Assembly (NCBI GenBank): GCA_023255285.1
Contig: JALRIY010000092.1
Location: forward strand, 1 to 8,783
Origin: Algoriphagus sp.
GTDB taxonomy: Bacteria > Bacteroidota > Bacteroidia > Cytophagales > Cyclobacteriaceae
Length of the DNA stretch: 8,783 nt
Reading direction: 5' to 3'
Part shown: positions 1 through 6,315 of the stretch, one piece after another
Numbering within the stretch: the first letter of the stretch is position 1
Layout: each line of letters begins with the position of its first letter
Notes under the pieces: model-generated
Told to the model about the DNA's origin: nothing
Database searches by the model: none
What the model saw: the letters and a program-made list of their open reading frames with translations, nothing else
Made by a program: the position numbers and the translations under genes

Positions 1-440
1 GCCAAGTCTGGACGTCCTACATCACCAATAAACAGCGTGTCACCCGTAAAAATTGCTTCTTCTTTTCCTTCTTCGTTTGTCAGCAAGTAACAAACCGACT
101 CCATGGTATGTCCCGGGGTATGGATGACTCTGATTTTAGCTTTACCTACGGTAAATTCTTGGTTGTCTTCAGCAATAACCGCATCAAATCCCAATTTCAT
201 TTCAGTCGGTCCATAGACGATTTTAGCACCAGTCTTTGCAGCCAAATCCTTGTGTCCGGAGACAAAATCCGCATGAAAGTGCGTTTCAAAAACGTACTTT
301 ATTTTTGCATTTCTACGTTCCGCTTTTTCAATGTAAGGTTGAACTTCACGAAGTGGGTCAATGATTACTGCCTCTCCATCAGATTCAATGTAGTAAGCAC
401 CTTGTGCCAAACATCCGGTGTAAATTTGTTCGATTTTCAT
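1..440 (-). CDS. MBL-fold hydrolase, persulfide dioxygenase-like (partial, C-terminus off left edge)
   Basis: This is the N-terminal 146 residues of a metallo-beta-lactamase fold protein, read from the ATG at 440-438 (MKIEQIYTG...) to the window edge. Visible metal-site motifs are THFHADFVSGH (residues 53-63), the TPGHT motif with H111, and GDTLFIGDVGRPDL (133-146) with D134. By analogy with ETHE1-type mono-iron enzymes, H54, H111 and D134 would be the iron ligands; the position after D58 is Phe rather than the second-metal His common in two-zinc MBL enzymes. The GDVGRPDL ending is typical of Bacteroidota and Firmicutes proteins that carry rhodanese domains after the MBL domain, usually around 450-480 residues, but that part is outside the window. 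The likely role is oxidation of glutathione or other low-molecular-weight persulfides, or sulfide detoxification, in the cytoplasm. The start has no Shine-Dalgarno, only an A-rich leader. It lies 86 nt downstream of the thioredoxin stop on the same strand, so co-transcription is possible. The family is well supported; the exact substrate is inferred. Confidence 0.85.
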   Translation of the reverse strand, partial: MKIEQIYTGCLAQGAYYIESDGEAVIIDPLREVQPYIEKAERRNAKIKYVFETHFHADFVSGHKDLAAKTGAKIVYGPTEMKLGFDAVIAEDNQEFTVGKAKIRVIHTPGHTMESVCYLLTNEEGKEEAIFTGDTLFIGDVGRPDL

Positions 441-512
441 ATCTATTTTTTTTTGTAATGTTTCTAAATCTTTTGATAAAATTAAAAGCTATTTTTTTTG
501 TATTGAATGACT

Positions 513-525
513 TTTGTCACAAGAC
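513..525. repeat. 13-bp direct repeat, copy 1 (possible operator upstream of the MBL gene)
   Basis: TTTGTCACAAGAC is identical to the sequence at 911-923. It contains TTGTCACAA, an inverted repeat of TTGT/ACAA around one central base. This copy sits just past the thioredoxin stop and 73 nt upstream of the MBL-gene start codon (minus strand). The identity is seen directly; a role as a regulator-binding site is inference. Confidence 0.4.
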
Positions 526-526
526 A

Positions 527-847
527 CTAGACGTTGGCTAGCACCCTACTTTCAATGATTTGAACGAGCTGCTGAGCAGGAACAACTCCTGACTGTCTCC
601 AAACCATTTCTCCTTTTGAGAAAAGAACCAAAGTTGGTACTCCCCTCACTTGAAATCTGCTTGCAGCGAGTGGATTTTTATCTACATCCACTTTAAGAAT
701 TTTCACCTTACCTCCCAATTGCTTGGAGATATCCTCCAAAATGGGTTGCATCATTTTGCAAGGGCCACACCATTCGGCAAAGAAATCAACTAATACCGGG
801 GTATTCCCTTCGATTAGCTCTTGAAAAGTTTTGGATTTAGGAAGCAT
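527..847 (-). CDS. trxA: Thioredoxin
   Basis: A 106-residue single-domain thioredoxin, the usual length for the family, with no signal peptide, so cytoplasmic. The active site WCGPC is at residues 26-30 (Cys27 and Cys30), preceded by the buried Asp21 in VDFFAEWCGPC. The cis-proline loop RGVPT has Pro71, and the KVDVDKNP segment (52-59) is the usual central strand. It reduces protein disulfides, with electrons normally supplied by thioredoxin reductase, which is not in this window. The start is the ATG at 847-845, with no Shine-Dalgarno. A TACTTTTG promoter core lies 26 nt upstream. The persulfide dioxygenase-like gene follows on the same strand after 86 nt, which suggests a shared thiol/sulfur context. 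It is flanked on both sides by the same 13-bp repeat. Bacteroidota often carry several thioredoxin paralogues, so whether this is the housekeeping copy cannot be told here. Confidence 0.95.
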   Translation of the reverse strand: MLPKSKTFQELIEGNTPVLVDFFAEWCGPCKMMQPILEDISKQLGGKVKILKVDVDKNPLAASRFQVRGVPTLVLFSKGEMVWRQSGVVPAQQLVQIIESRVLANV

Positions 848-873
848 GTTGGCTTAGTTTTCAATTTACTGAA

Positions 874-881
874 CAAAAGTA
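874..881 (-). promoter_or_regulatory. Candidate -7 promoter element for the thioredoxin gene
   Basis: On the minus strand 881 to 874 reads TACTTTTG, an exact match to the Bacteroidota primary-sigma -7 consensus TAnnTTTG, ending 26 nt before the thioredoxin ATG. I do not see a clear TTG -33 element at the usual spacing, so this rests on the -7 match and its position. The 13-bp repeat at 911-923 lies about 35 nt further upstream, where an activator could bind. Confidence 0.45.
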
Positions 882-910
882 CGAGGCTCGGTAAGGAACT
901 TACAGTAATC

Positions 911-923
911 TTTGTCACAAGAC
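911..923. repeat. 13-bp direct repeat, copy 2 (possible operator upstream of the thioredoxin gene)
   Basis: TTTGTCACAAGAC, identical to 513-525, lies 64 nt upstream of the thioredoxin ATG and upstream of its candidate -7 element. It is also in the divergent region shared with the DUF2723 gene starting at 1016. The TTGT-C-ACAA core resembles in general form the short palindromic half-sites of CRP/FNR-family regulators, but no regulator is identified. Confidence 0.4.
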
Positions 924-1015
924 TTGGATGGAATGATTTTAGTAGGTTAAAAAATTCAAAAATTCCCGAGTTGGTCTAAAATTTCATAGTTTCGTAGTTC
1001 TAATTGAACGAATTA

Positions 1016-4000
1016 ATGCTCACTTACAAGCAAATCAATACCCTCAGTGGTTGGCTAGTTTTTGCCGTTTCCACTCTTATCTACGTCCTTACCGTTGAAC
1101 AAACGGCTAGTTTTTGGGATCCAGGAGAGTTTGTCGCCGTATCTTACAAATTACAAGTCCCACATCCTCCAGGAGCCCCCTTTATGCTCTTGGTTTACCG
1201 CATGTTCAGCTTTCTTGCATTTGGTGATTCGTTGCAGGTTGCTTATTGGATGAATGTCGGCAGTGCTTTATTCTCAGGTTTTACGATCTTATTTTTATTT
1301 TGGTCCATCACGCTGATGGGCAAGCGACTTTTCGCCGTGGTTGAAGGAGAGGAAAGTAAAAGTCAAACTATCGCTTTAATGGGCGCAGGATTGGTCGGAT
1401 CGCTGGTATATACTTTTTCCGATAGTTTTTGGTTTTCTGCGGTAGAAGCAGAGGTCTATGCCATGTCTTCCTTCTTCACTGCTATTGTTATATGGGCATT
1501 TTTGAAGTGGGATGTGATCAAAGATCCCAAAGAGGAAAATAGATGGTTGGTCTTCATTGCCTATCTAGTAGGGCTTTCCATAGGAGTTCACTTATTAAAC
1601 TTAGTAACTCTCCCTGGTTTGGCTTTGATATACTATTTTAAAAAATATCCAAAGCCCAACCTTAAAGGTGGAATTATTGCTATGTTTTTCGGAGGTGTAG
1701 CCTTAATCTGTATCAATAATCTCATCATTCCTGGCCTTCCAAGTCTAGCCGGTTCTATGGAAATTTGGATGGTTAACTCGTTAGGATTGCCCTTTGGATC
1801 AGGAATCATTATTTTTATTCTACTTTTTGTTAGTGCCTTACTGCTCGCCTTTCGGATTTCATTCCAACGAGAATTGGTTGTATTCAATACCATTTTACTT
1901 TCTCTTACATTTATTCTAATAGGCTATGGAAGCTATGCACTGATTGTAGTACGAGCAAATCAAGATCCTATCATCAATGAAAGTGCGCCAAAGGACATTA
2001 TTAGCTATGTCTCCTACCTTAAACGCGAGCAATATGGCTACCGCCCACTTCTCCATGGTCAATATTTTACTGCAAGTTTGGTAGACCAAGAAGAGGGCGA
2101 TCCGATTTACATGAAGGGAAAGGATTCGTATGAAATCGTAGATTATGATTTAAAGAACACTTATGACCGCGAAAAAACGACCATTTTACCTCGAATTTAT
2201 TCGACTCAAGAAAGTCACAAACGAATTTATCGTTCCAAATTAGGATTAAAGGAAGGGCAAGAACCCACTTTTGGGGACAACTTGTATTTTATGTTTAGCC
2301 ATCAGCTTGGCCACATGTACTGGCGTTACTTCTTGTGGAACTTTTCCGGAAGAGAAAGTGACTTTTCTGATGCAAATTGGCTAGGGATTGGCGATGCCTT
2401 TTCAGATGTTTATCCTGATTACATCAAAGAAAATAAAGGGCATAATAATTACCTTATGCTCCCGCTAATCCTAGGTTTGATCGGCTTTTTCTTCCAAGCA
2501 AAGAAAGACCAAAAGTACTTTTACGTCAATCTTATGCTCTTTTTGATGATGGGCGTAGTGTTGGTGCTCTACCTCAACTCCCCTCCCATCGAACCGCGAG
2601 AGCGGGATTATATCTACGTAGGTAGTTTCTATGCCTTTGCGATTTGGATTGGATTAGGAGTTCTAGCATTAGCGCATAGTCTCAACAAATTCACCAAAAA
2701 TTTGGGCACAGCAGGATTGGCTGCCACCTTATTGACCTTACCAATTGCTGGGTTAATGGCCGCTGAAAACTGGGACGACCACAATCGAAAAGGGAGGTAT
2801 TTTTCTGTAGATGCAGCCCGTAATTTCCTGGCCTCTTGTGCGCCAAATGCCATTCTTTTTACAGGGGGGGATAATGACACTTTCCCACTCTGGTATGTAC
2901 AAGAAGTAGAAAACTTCAGAACAGATGTTCGAGTGATTGTCTTGAGTTATTTTGATACCGATTGGTATGTAGAACAAATGACAAGACAAACTAATGACTC
3001 AAAACCACTACCCTTTTCCTTATCCCCAGATCGTTACCAAAAAGGAACCAATGATGTCCTATATGTCATGGAACGTGAAGGTTTAAATGCAATTTCAGCC
3101 AAAGAATATCTCAAATTAATTAATAGCGGATCGGAATTACTTCAGATGAAAACCTCTGGTAGAAGTGTGGTGAATATGGTACCCTCCCGAAATTTGATTT
3201 TAGAAGTAGATAGTAGCTTTCGTGCTAATGATGAAATCGTTCCACCTCAATTTAAAGACTTATTTGTTTCTCAATTAAATCTTCAAGTAGGCGGTAATTA
3301 TGTTACCAAGGGAACATTGATGCTGTTGGATTTGATCGTAAATAACAATTGGGAAAGACCGATTTATTTTAATAATACATCTCTATCGACTATTGGACTC
3401 AATATCAGCGAACATGTGGTCATGGAAGGGTTGACCTATCGCTTGTTACCAATTCAAAAACCCAATTCCCAACGTGAGGAATTAGTAAACACGGATTTAG
3501 CCCTCAAAAATTACATGGAAAATTTTGCCTTCCGAGGTATGAATGATCCCAAAGTCTACTTGGATGAGGAATACCGGAGATTTACTTCAAACCATCGAAG
3601 TGCATTAAATTCCATTGCTTTGGCCTTACTAGATGAGAATAGAATGGAAGATGCCGCCAAGCTACTCAATTTTGGATTAGAGACTATTCCCGACAAAGCC
3701 GTGCCTTATGATCTGAGTAGTGGTCAGTCTGTACCCTTATTTTTCGAGGTAGGCGAAGATGAAAAAGCGTTAGAAATAATTGAGAAAATTTCTAAGCGTT
3801 CTCTGGATAGAATTGAATTCAATACAAAAACTAACCGTGGCTACGATCGAGATATGCTTGTGGCTATCGAAATGATTAAATATTTTATTCCACTTTTGGA
3901 AGAGAGAGGCTATCAAGAAAAAGGGCAAGCACTCAAAGAAAGACTAGAAAAATGGATTGGAAATGAAAGCGAGGAGCCAAGCTCCATTCAAAGAAGGTAA
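1016..4000 (+). CDS. DUF2723 membrane protein, predicted GT-C glycosyltransferase (TMEM260-like)
   Basis: A 994-residue inner-membrane protein of the DUF2723 family, near the usual length of about 1,000 in Bacteroidota. The N-terminal signature WDPGEF (34-39, Asp35 and Glu38), followed by the YKLQVPHPPGAP stretch, lies after the first membrane helix, where GT-C enzymes carry their catalytic acidic residues. I count about nine hydrophobic helices over residues 10-315, a soluble loop of about 160 residues, then about four more up to residue 585, including the conserved EPRERDY and GSFYAFAIW motifs. The soluble C-terminal part opens with the family hallmark GGDNDTFPLWY (617 onward) and ends in TPR-like helices near 870-950. 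The eukaryotic relative TMEM260 is a protein O-mannosyltransferase, so transfer of mannose from a lipid carrier to secreted proteins is plausible but unproven here. The ATG at 1016 is preferred over an in-frame TTG at 1004, because it puts the short cytoplasmic end directly before the first helix. It is monocistronic, ending before a strong hairpin at 4086. Confidence 0.9.
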   Translation: MLTYKQINTLSGWLVFAVSTLIYVLTVEQTASFWDPGEFVAVSYKLQVPHPPGAPFMLLVYRMFSFLAFGDSLQVAYWMNVGSALFSGFTILFLFWSITLMGKRLFAVVEGEESKSQTIALMGAGLVGSLVYTFSDSFWFSAVEAEVYAMSSFFTAIVIWAFLKWDVIKDPKEENRWLVFIAYLVGLSIGVHLLNLVTLPGLALIYYFKKYPKPNLKGGIIAMFFGGVALICINNLIIPGLPSLAGSMEIWMVNSLGLPFGSGIIIFILLFVSALLLAFRISFQRELVVFNTILLSLTFILIGYGSYALIVVRANQDPIINESAPKDIISYVSYLKREQYGYRPLLHGQYFTASLVDQEEGDPIYMKGKDSYEIVDYDLKNTYDREKTTILPRIYSTQESHKRIYRSKLGLKEGQEPTFGDNLYFMFSHQLGHMYWRYFLWNFSGRESDFSDANWLGIGDAFSDVYPDYIKENKGHNNYLMLPLILGLIGFFFQAKKDQKYFYVNLMLFLMMGVVLVLYLNSPPIEPRERDYIYVGSFYAFAIWIGLGVLALAHSLNKFTKNLGTAGLAATLLTLPIAGLMAAENWDDHNRKGRYFSVDAARNFLASCAPNAILFTGGDNDTFPLWYVQEVENFRTDVRVIVLSYFDTDWYVEQMTRQTNDSKPLPFSLSPDRYQKGTNDVLYVMEREGLNAISAKEYLKLINSGSELLQMKTSGRSVVNMVPSRNLILEVDSSFRANDEIVPPQFKDLFVSQLNLQVGGNYVTKGTLMLLDLIVNNNWERPIYFNNTSLSTIGLNISEHVVMEGLTYRLLPIQKPNSQREELVNTDLALKNYMENFAFRGMNDPKVYLDEEYRRFTSNHRSALNSIALALLDENRMEDAAKLLNFGLETIPDKAVPYDLSSGQSVPLFFEVGEDEKALEIIEKISKRSLDRIEFNTKTNRGYDRDMLVAIEMIKYFIPLLEERGYQEKGQALKERLEKWIGNESEEPSSIQRR

Positions 4001-4085
4001 TTGAAAAAAGGGTTCACGGCTAACAGTCCCCTACCCTGTAAATATGAATTCAACTTTTTTTATTTTGGTTCCTATTCATTAAGTG

Positions 4086-4141
4086 AAATCTATCAAAAAA
4101 TGCTAGCAGAATTATTTCTGCTAGCATTTTTTGATAGATTT
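4086..4141. terminator. Perfect 26-bp inverted repeat, bidirectional terminator candidate
   Basis: The left arm (4086-4111) and right arm (4116-4141) are exact reverse complements over 26 bp, separated by the 4-nt loop TTAT. The core stem TGCTAGCAGAA / TTCTGCTAGCA is preceded by A6 (4095-4100) and followed by T6 (4127-4132), so it forms a stem plus U-tract on both strands. A further 9-bp outer stem (AAATCTATC / GATAGATTT) extends the duplex. It lies between convergent genes, 85 nt after the DUF2723 stop and 100 nt after the methyltransferase stop, as expected for a shared terminator. The total stem is longer than a typical intrinsic terminator. Confidence 0.85.
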
Positions 4142-4241
4142 AATCTTGTTTTTGTAAGCCAGAAATTTACCAATTACGGTAGGAATAAGCCTTGAAGTTT
4201 AAGTGAATAGCGGACTGTGGACAAACGTCTGTTGACATTTT

Positions 4242-5018
4242 TTACTTCTTCCAAAGGATATAAAATAAGTCTAGTCCATCCTTAGGGTCGTCTACAAGAA
4301 GGTAATCCTCGTGGGAAATCGCTCCAACCGAAGCACCTTGTGAACGATGCAGTCGATCCCGATTGATCCGATTCAAAAATTCATACGGCCATCTTAATAC
4401 AGAATTGGGAAGTTTATGCTGCAAATCTAGCACATCAAACCGCATGATTTTTTGAACAGATTTGCGATTTGCTTCATGATAGGCCCATACTTTTTCATTC
4501 CCTCCTATTCCCTTGGCTTCGACACGATCAAAAATGGAGTTAGCCAAATCGATTAGTTGCTGCGGCACATATTCCCGCTCATGCCAAGGATTTCGAGATA
4601 GCGTGTGGGTATAGTTCGGTGTAGAAATAATGGCTTTCCCACCCGGCTTTAACATTCGGTAGATCTCTTGAAGAAAAAGTCGATCCTGCTGTATATGTTC
4701 AATCACCTGAAAACTCACAATGGTATCAAAAGTCTCATCGCCTACACTGGTAAATGGAGGAATAACAGCCTGCTCAAAGGAAATACCAGGGTATTTTTTT
4801 TGAAGGGTTTCGATCACTTCATGGATCTTATCCAAACCTAAATAGGAAGCTGCAAGTGGAATTAATTCGGCAACACCTCTCCCTTCCCCACAGCCAATCT
4901 CTAGCAAATCCCCAGTGATCCAGGGCTTGGCAGCAAGGTAGGCTTTTAATAATCTTTGGTGAATAGGATTATCACTAATCAACTTATCAGATGCAATTTC
5001 CGTTGTATAGGTAGCCAT
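4242..5018 (-). CDS. Class I SAM-dependent methyltransferase, substrate unknown
   Basis: A 258-residue cytoplasmic protein with the Rossmann-like methyltransferase fold. Motif I is LLEIGCGEG (38-46), which binds the methionine part of SAM. The acidic residue ending strand 2 is Asp63 in YLGLDKI. Motif IV is FDTIVSFQVIEHI (97-109), and the post-motif LKPGGKAIISTPN is at 123-135. This is the Methyltransf_11/23 pattern seen in small-molecule, lipid, quinone and glycan methyltransferases. After residue 136 comes a distinct C-terminal region with NPWHEREY (143-150) and a basic stretch near 215-226, probably the substrate lid. I do not recognise the substrate and give no symbol. The start is the ATG at 5018-5016, 20 nt after a TACTTTTG promoter core. 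It is transcribed alone, divergent from the GWxTD gene and convergent with the DUF2723 gene. The sugar-linked genes in the window make a glycan or lipid substrate possible but not supported by sequence. Confidence 0.88.
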   Translation of the reverse strand: MATYTTEIASDKLISDNPIHQRLLKAYLAAKPWITGDLLEIGCGEGRGVAELIPLAASYLGLDKIHEVIETLQKKYPGISFEQAVIPPFTSVGDETFDTIVSFQVIEHIQQDRLFLQEIYRMLKPGGKAIISTPNYTHTLSRNPWHEREYVPQQLIDLANSIFDRVEAKGIGGNEKVWAYHEANRKSVQKIMRFDVLDLQHKLPNSVLRWPYEFLNRINRDRLHRSQGASVGAISHEDYLLVDDPKDGLDLFYILWKK

Positions 5019-5038
5019 TAGAAATTTTAGTATTTTGG

Positions 5039-5046
5039 CAAAAGTA
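5039..5046 (-). promoter_or_regulatory. Candidate -7 promoter element for the methyltransferase gene
   Basis: The minus strand 5046 to 5039 reads TACTTTTG, an exact TAnnTTTG match and the same octamer as upstream of the thioredoxin gene. It ends 20 nt before the methyltransferase ATG. No convincing -33 TTG is visible. The element lies in the 61-nt divergent spacer between the methyltransferase (start 5018) and the GWxTD gene (ATG 5080). Confidence 0.45.
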
Positions 5047-5079
5047 AGGCTTATTTTTAAATCCTGTGAACTAAACCCA

Positions 5080-6315
5080 ATGAATCAAAAGTACTTTAAT
5101 CGGCTTTTTCTAATCTGCTTTTTAATTACACTTTCCTTCACTTCTGGTGCTCAAACTACCTTAAGTACCACAGATCAATCGCTTCGTTATTCTTTGTATG
5201 CACGGCTCGGATTAAAAATTATCCCGATAAAGCTTTCCGATAGTAGCTACAAACTCCAATTTGTAGTCGAAAGAATTGAAGAGGATGCTAGTTTGGACAC
5301 CTATCAATTCAGCTACCTAATTTTAAACTCCTACGATCAAGAAATTGAAACAGCCAAAAAAATTAAGTTTAATCCCTCTGATTTAATTTTTTCAACGGAA
5401 AGACATTGGCTTTTTGAAAAAACAATCGAAATAGGTGAAGACCAAGAAACGGTTATTGCCTTTTTTGAAGCGCTAGACACCCGACAGCAAGATGCCTACA
5501 CCAGCCATGTGGACTTAAAAAGTCCTTTTGTTTTTGATCAACCCAGTTTTGGGTATTATTACGCGAATGAAATTCCCTTTGATCAAAATTACCTAACAGA
5601 AGGTCAATCTTTGCTTTTTAAGAGCGGCAAGGGACCCTCCCTCTACTCTTTCTTTTATCCCAGTCCATTTCCAATCCCATTCCCCCCCATGGAGAACCGT
5701 TTGGCAGAAGTACAAAAAGAAGTAGCCGTAGAAAACAGAGGAGATTTTTTGGAAAATATACCAAAAACCTTAACCGATGAAGGATACTATTTTTTTCAAA
5801 ACGATAGCAATGCACAAACAGGCCTACTTCTCCGGACTGTGCATGATGCCTTCCCAAAGGTAAAAGACTGGGAAGAGATGGTGGATATGGTCACGTACAT
5901 TTCCACCAAGAAAGAACACGAGACTTTACTTTTAGCTCAGGACAAAAAGAAGGCTCTAGATGCCTATTGGTACAATTTGACACGAAATGAAGAGGTAGCT
6001 AAGGACTTAATTCGAAATTACTTTAAGATGGTCGAATTTGCCAATATCCTTTTTACTGACTTTAAAGAAGGATGGAAAACAGATCGAGGCATGATTTATA
6101 TCGTGATGGGTCCACCACAGGAAGTGAATTTTTATGAGGATCGAGAAGTTTGGTCTTATGCAGGGATAGATAACACTTCCAAAATTAGGTTTACCTTTAC
6201 GCGGGTTAAAACAATTCTTAGCCCACATTTCTATACTCTAAACCGATCAAGAGCCTACCAGCCGATTTGGTTTAAAAATATTTCACAATGGAGAAGCGGA
6301 AGGATGGCTTTCTAA
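5080..6315 (+). CDS. Secreted GWxTD-domain protein, function unknown
   Basis: A 411-residue protein with an N-terminal Sec signal: basic MNQKYFNR, hydrophobic LFLICFLITLSF, then a signal peptidase I-type site near SGA|Q (after residue 24). There is no correctly placed lipobox Cys, so it is probably periplasmic rather than a lipoprotein. The C-terminal domain has the family signature GWKTDRG (331-337) followed by MIYIVMGPP (338-346) and an EVWSY segment. The N-terminal half looks beta-rich, and residues 194-204 form a Pro/Phe-rich linker (PSPFPIPFPPM). GWxTD proteins are widespread in Bacteroidota and have no settled function. The ATG at 5080 is chosen over an in-frame TTG at 5035, because the upstream start would put 15 residues including charges ahead of the signal peptide and overlap the methyltransferase promoter. 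The 3' end overlaps the RlmB-type gene by 28 nt, so the two are very likely translated from one mRNA. Confidence 0.85.
   Translation: MNQKYFNRLFLICFLITLSFTSGAQTTLSTTDQSLRYSLYARLGLKIIPIKLSDSSYKLQFVVERIEEDASLDTYQFSYLILNSYDQEIETAKKIKFNPSDLIFSTERHWLFEKTIEIGEDQETVIAFFEALDTRQQDAYTSHVDLKSPFVFDQPSFGYYYANEIPFDQNYLTEGQSLLFKSGKGPSLYSFFYPSPFPIPFPPMENRLAEVQKEVAVENRGDFLENIPKTLTDEGYYFFQNDSNAQTGLLLRTVHDAFPKVKDWEEMVDMVTYISTKKEHETLLLAQDKKKALDAYWYNLTRNEEVAKDLIRNYFKMVEFANILFTDFKEGWKTDRGMIYIVMGPPQEVNFYEDREVWSYAGIDNTSKIRFTFTRVKTILSPHFYTLNRSRAYQPIWFKNISQWRSGRMAF

Noticed and set aside
108..458. Plus-strand open frame of 116 codons opposite the MBL gene
   Set aside because: It is antisense to a gene with clear MBL motifs, runs past that gene's start into the spacer, and has no recognisable domain.
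1004..1015. Upstream TTG start for the DUF2723 gene
   Set aside because: The ATG at 1016 gives a family-like N-terminus directly before the first helix; the four extra residues have no support.
848..1015. Plus-strand promoter for the DUF2723 gene
   Set aside because: TAGTTTCG (987-994) is one base from TAnnTTTG but has no TTG at a suitable distance, so it is too weak to annotate.
3973..3985. Short hairpin GGAGC-CAA-GCTCC near the end of the DUF2723 gene
   Set aside because: It is inside the coding sequence with no T-tract after it, and 5-bp stems of this kind are expected by chance; the strong hairpin 100 nt later is the better terminator.
4001..4195. Small plus-strand frame directly after the DUF2723 stop
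   Set aside because: It would start at TTG and run straight through the perfect terminator hairpin, so its middle residues are dictated by the inverted repeat. No domain is visible.
5035..5079. Upstream TTG start for the GWxTD gene
   Set aside because: It would add 15 residues ahead of a good signal peptide and overlap the divergent methyltransferase promoter; the ATG at 5080 fits better.
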